A DNA stretch of 64,000 nucleotides from Cohnella herbarum (GTDB lineage: Bacteria; Bacillota; Bacilli; Paenibacillales; Paenibacillaceae), in contig NZ_CP051680.1 in NCBI RefSeq assembly GCF_012849095.1, forward strand, positions 3,038,001 to 3,102,000. Direction: 5' to 3'. The notes below the pieces were generated by a model. The model saw only the letters and a program-made list of their open reading frames with translations, ran no database searches and had not been told where the DNA came from. Positions 63,120-64,000 of this stretch are shown piece after piece; the stretch's first letter is position 1, and each line of letters begins with the position of its first letter. Position numbers and translations under genes: made by a program.

Positions 63120-64000
63120 TTAGCTTTTCCCCTTGAGCTCCCTAGCAAGCTCAAGCATTTTCTCTAACTCTTCCGGCGTGACCTGTTGAGTCGGTCCGGT
63201 ATCCTTAACGACCGACATGGCGGGTTTTCTCCGCGTATTCCGTCCTTGCGAGCCGAATGAATTCCCGCCCGCGCGCGCAGGCTCTTCGCCCCGACGCTTT
63301 CGTTCCAACGCAGCATTCAGTTTTTCTTGCTCGCGTATGTATTGAACCGCCCTATCCAACGTGTCGATCCCCTTGGCCAACATGTTGGATGCTATGGAAT
63401 CGACGAAAGATTTCGTTAAGCGCTGGGCATGCCCCATAGAAAAGACGTAATGAATAAGAACGTTAATGACAGGCTCGGGCAGCTTGTAATTGATATCTAT
63501 CCGCTCGAAAATCCCGACGAAAGCATCCGGAACGGCCCCCGGAAAATAGCGTTCGAGCATCCTCGTGTAGGGTTCCCGCAGAAGCATCTCGTTATAGCGT
63601 TCGACGGAGACGTCCGTCTGAAACCGTTTCGGGATTTCCAGCTGCAATTCGGAGCTTACCTGCCCCGTTTCGCCAGCGTCGGAAGGCTTGCGTTCCTCCC
63701 CGCGGGACAAGTAACGTTCGCGCTCTTCGTCTCGCTTCCGATCTTGGCGATACATCAGATTCGCCCGGTTCTGAAGCTCGTCCCAATTTAACGTCCCGTC
63801 GGGATGAAAGATCCCGTCCTCATCGAGAAGGCGGCAAATTTCGGGAACTTCCAAATTAAATTTATAGGCCAGATAGTTCAGTTGGGCCATCGATTCAGGC
63901 GCTCGGTTAAGTCGCTCCACATAGCCGCGATTAGCGGAGCCTCGCGGAAACCTCAGCATCATCTCGCTATGTCGTATCCGTTCCTGTTGCTTAGTGGCAG
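63120..64000 (-). CDS. dnaB: Replication initiation/membrane attachment protein DnaB, 5' part outside window
   Basis: Runs off the right edge; the frame is open to position 64000, so the ATG at 63962 is probably internal. The visible part contains the DnaD/DnaB_2 domain YNEMLLREPYTRMLERYFPG through DSIASNMLAKGIDTLDRAV and a basic, Ser/Gly-rich C-terminal tail. It acts with DnaD and DnaI in helicase loading. Codons after the stop remain open and acidic for 13 triplets. Confidence 0.88.
   Translation of the reverse strand, partial: ATKQQERIRHSEMMLRFPRGSANRGYVERLNRAPESMAQLNYLAYKFNLEVPEICRLLDEDGIFHPDGTLNWDELQNRANLMYRQDRKRDEERERYLSRGEERKPSDAGETGQVSSELQLEIPKRFQTDVSVERYNEMLLREPYTRMLERYFPGAVPDAFVGIFERIDINYKLPEPVINVLIHYVFSMGHAQRLTKSFVDSIASNMLAKGIDTLDRAVQYIREQEKLNAALERKRRGEEPARAGGNSFGSQGRNTRRKPAMSVVKDTGPTQQVTPEELEKMLELARELKGKS

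Overview
The window looks like chromosome from an endospore-forming, low-to-mid GC Gram-positive of the Paenibacillaceae (Paenibacillus/Cohnella-like). This is inference from gene content: a germinant-receptor operon, a PdaA-type spore cortex deacetylase, an S-layer (SLH) protein, the Bacillus-type dnaB-dnaI helicase-loading pair, a three-gene sdhCAB operon, an EcsAB transporter, YesN/YesM-type two-component genes beside a sugar ABC transporter, and two ydaO-type (c-di-AMP) riboswitches. No rRNA, tRNA, intact insertion sequence, prophage or CRISPR array was seen.

Layout. 1-5.3 kb: a MocR-type regulator (cut by the window edge) divergent from a flavin-fold gene, an aminotransferase, and ecsA-ecsB. 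5.4-9.1 kb: a gerB-gerA-gerC germination operon. 9.2-13.6 kb: a small membrane protein, an SLH protein, pdaA, an AraC regulator and a nucleoside hydrolase. 13.8-20 kb: a DEAD-box helicase and SDR pair, a repeat-filled gap, cheX, a zinc-phospholipase-like protein and a UMF1-type MFS protein. 20.2-26.7 kb: an MDR pump with its PadR regulator behind a palindromic operator, a LysR gene with a PHP histidinol phosphatase, a repeat array, a DoxX/HxlR pair and a membrane protein. 27-31.3 kb: a VanY-like carboxypeptidase, response regulator, histidine kinase and beta-propeller lipoprotein in one operon. 31.3-37.9 kb: a YesN/YesM pair and a sugar ABC importer lacking its ATPase. 38-39.9 kb: an accessory island with a hexanucleotide tract, a PD-(D/E)xK-like protein with a winged helix, ~50-bp repeats and a decayed collagen-like repeat. 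39.9-44.2 kb: sdhCAB and a LysR regulator. 44.3-50 kb: a riboswitch-controlled LysM/3D protein, a polysaccharide deacetylase, and a riboswitch-controlled potassium operon with two KtrB-type channels and one KtrA-type gate. 50-55.6 kb: a CPBP-type membrane protease and a PAP2, methyltransferase, response regulator, kinase operon. 55.8-61.5 kb: uvrC, yqzM and the sulfate importer sbp-cysT-cysW with yezD. 62-64 kb: dnaI and the 3' part of dnaB.

The main feature that gene content does not explain is a set of intergenic tandem arrays (near 16.3, 16.5-17.0, 17.0-17.1, 24.4-24.7, 39.1-39.3 and 61.6-61.9 kb). Their sequences are unrelated, but they share nearly the same period (50-53 bp) and have a short hairpin-forming core in each unit. 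Together with the PD-(D/E)xK/winged-helix protein, whose promoter abuts a (GGTGTT)n tract, they are the best candidates here for something not yet described.
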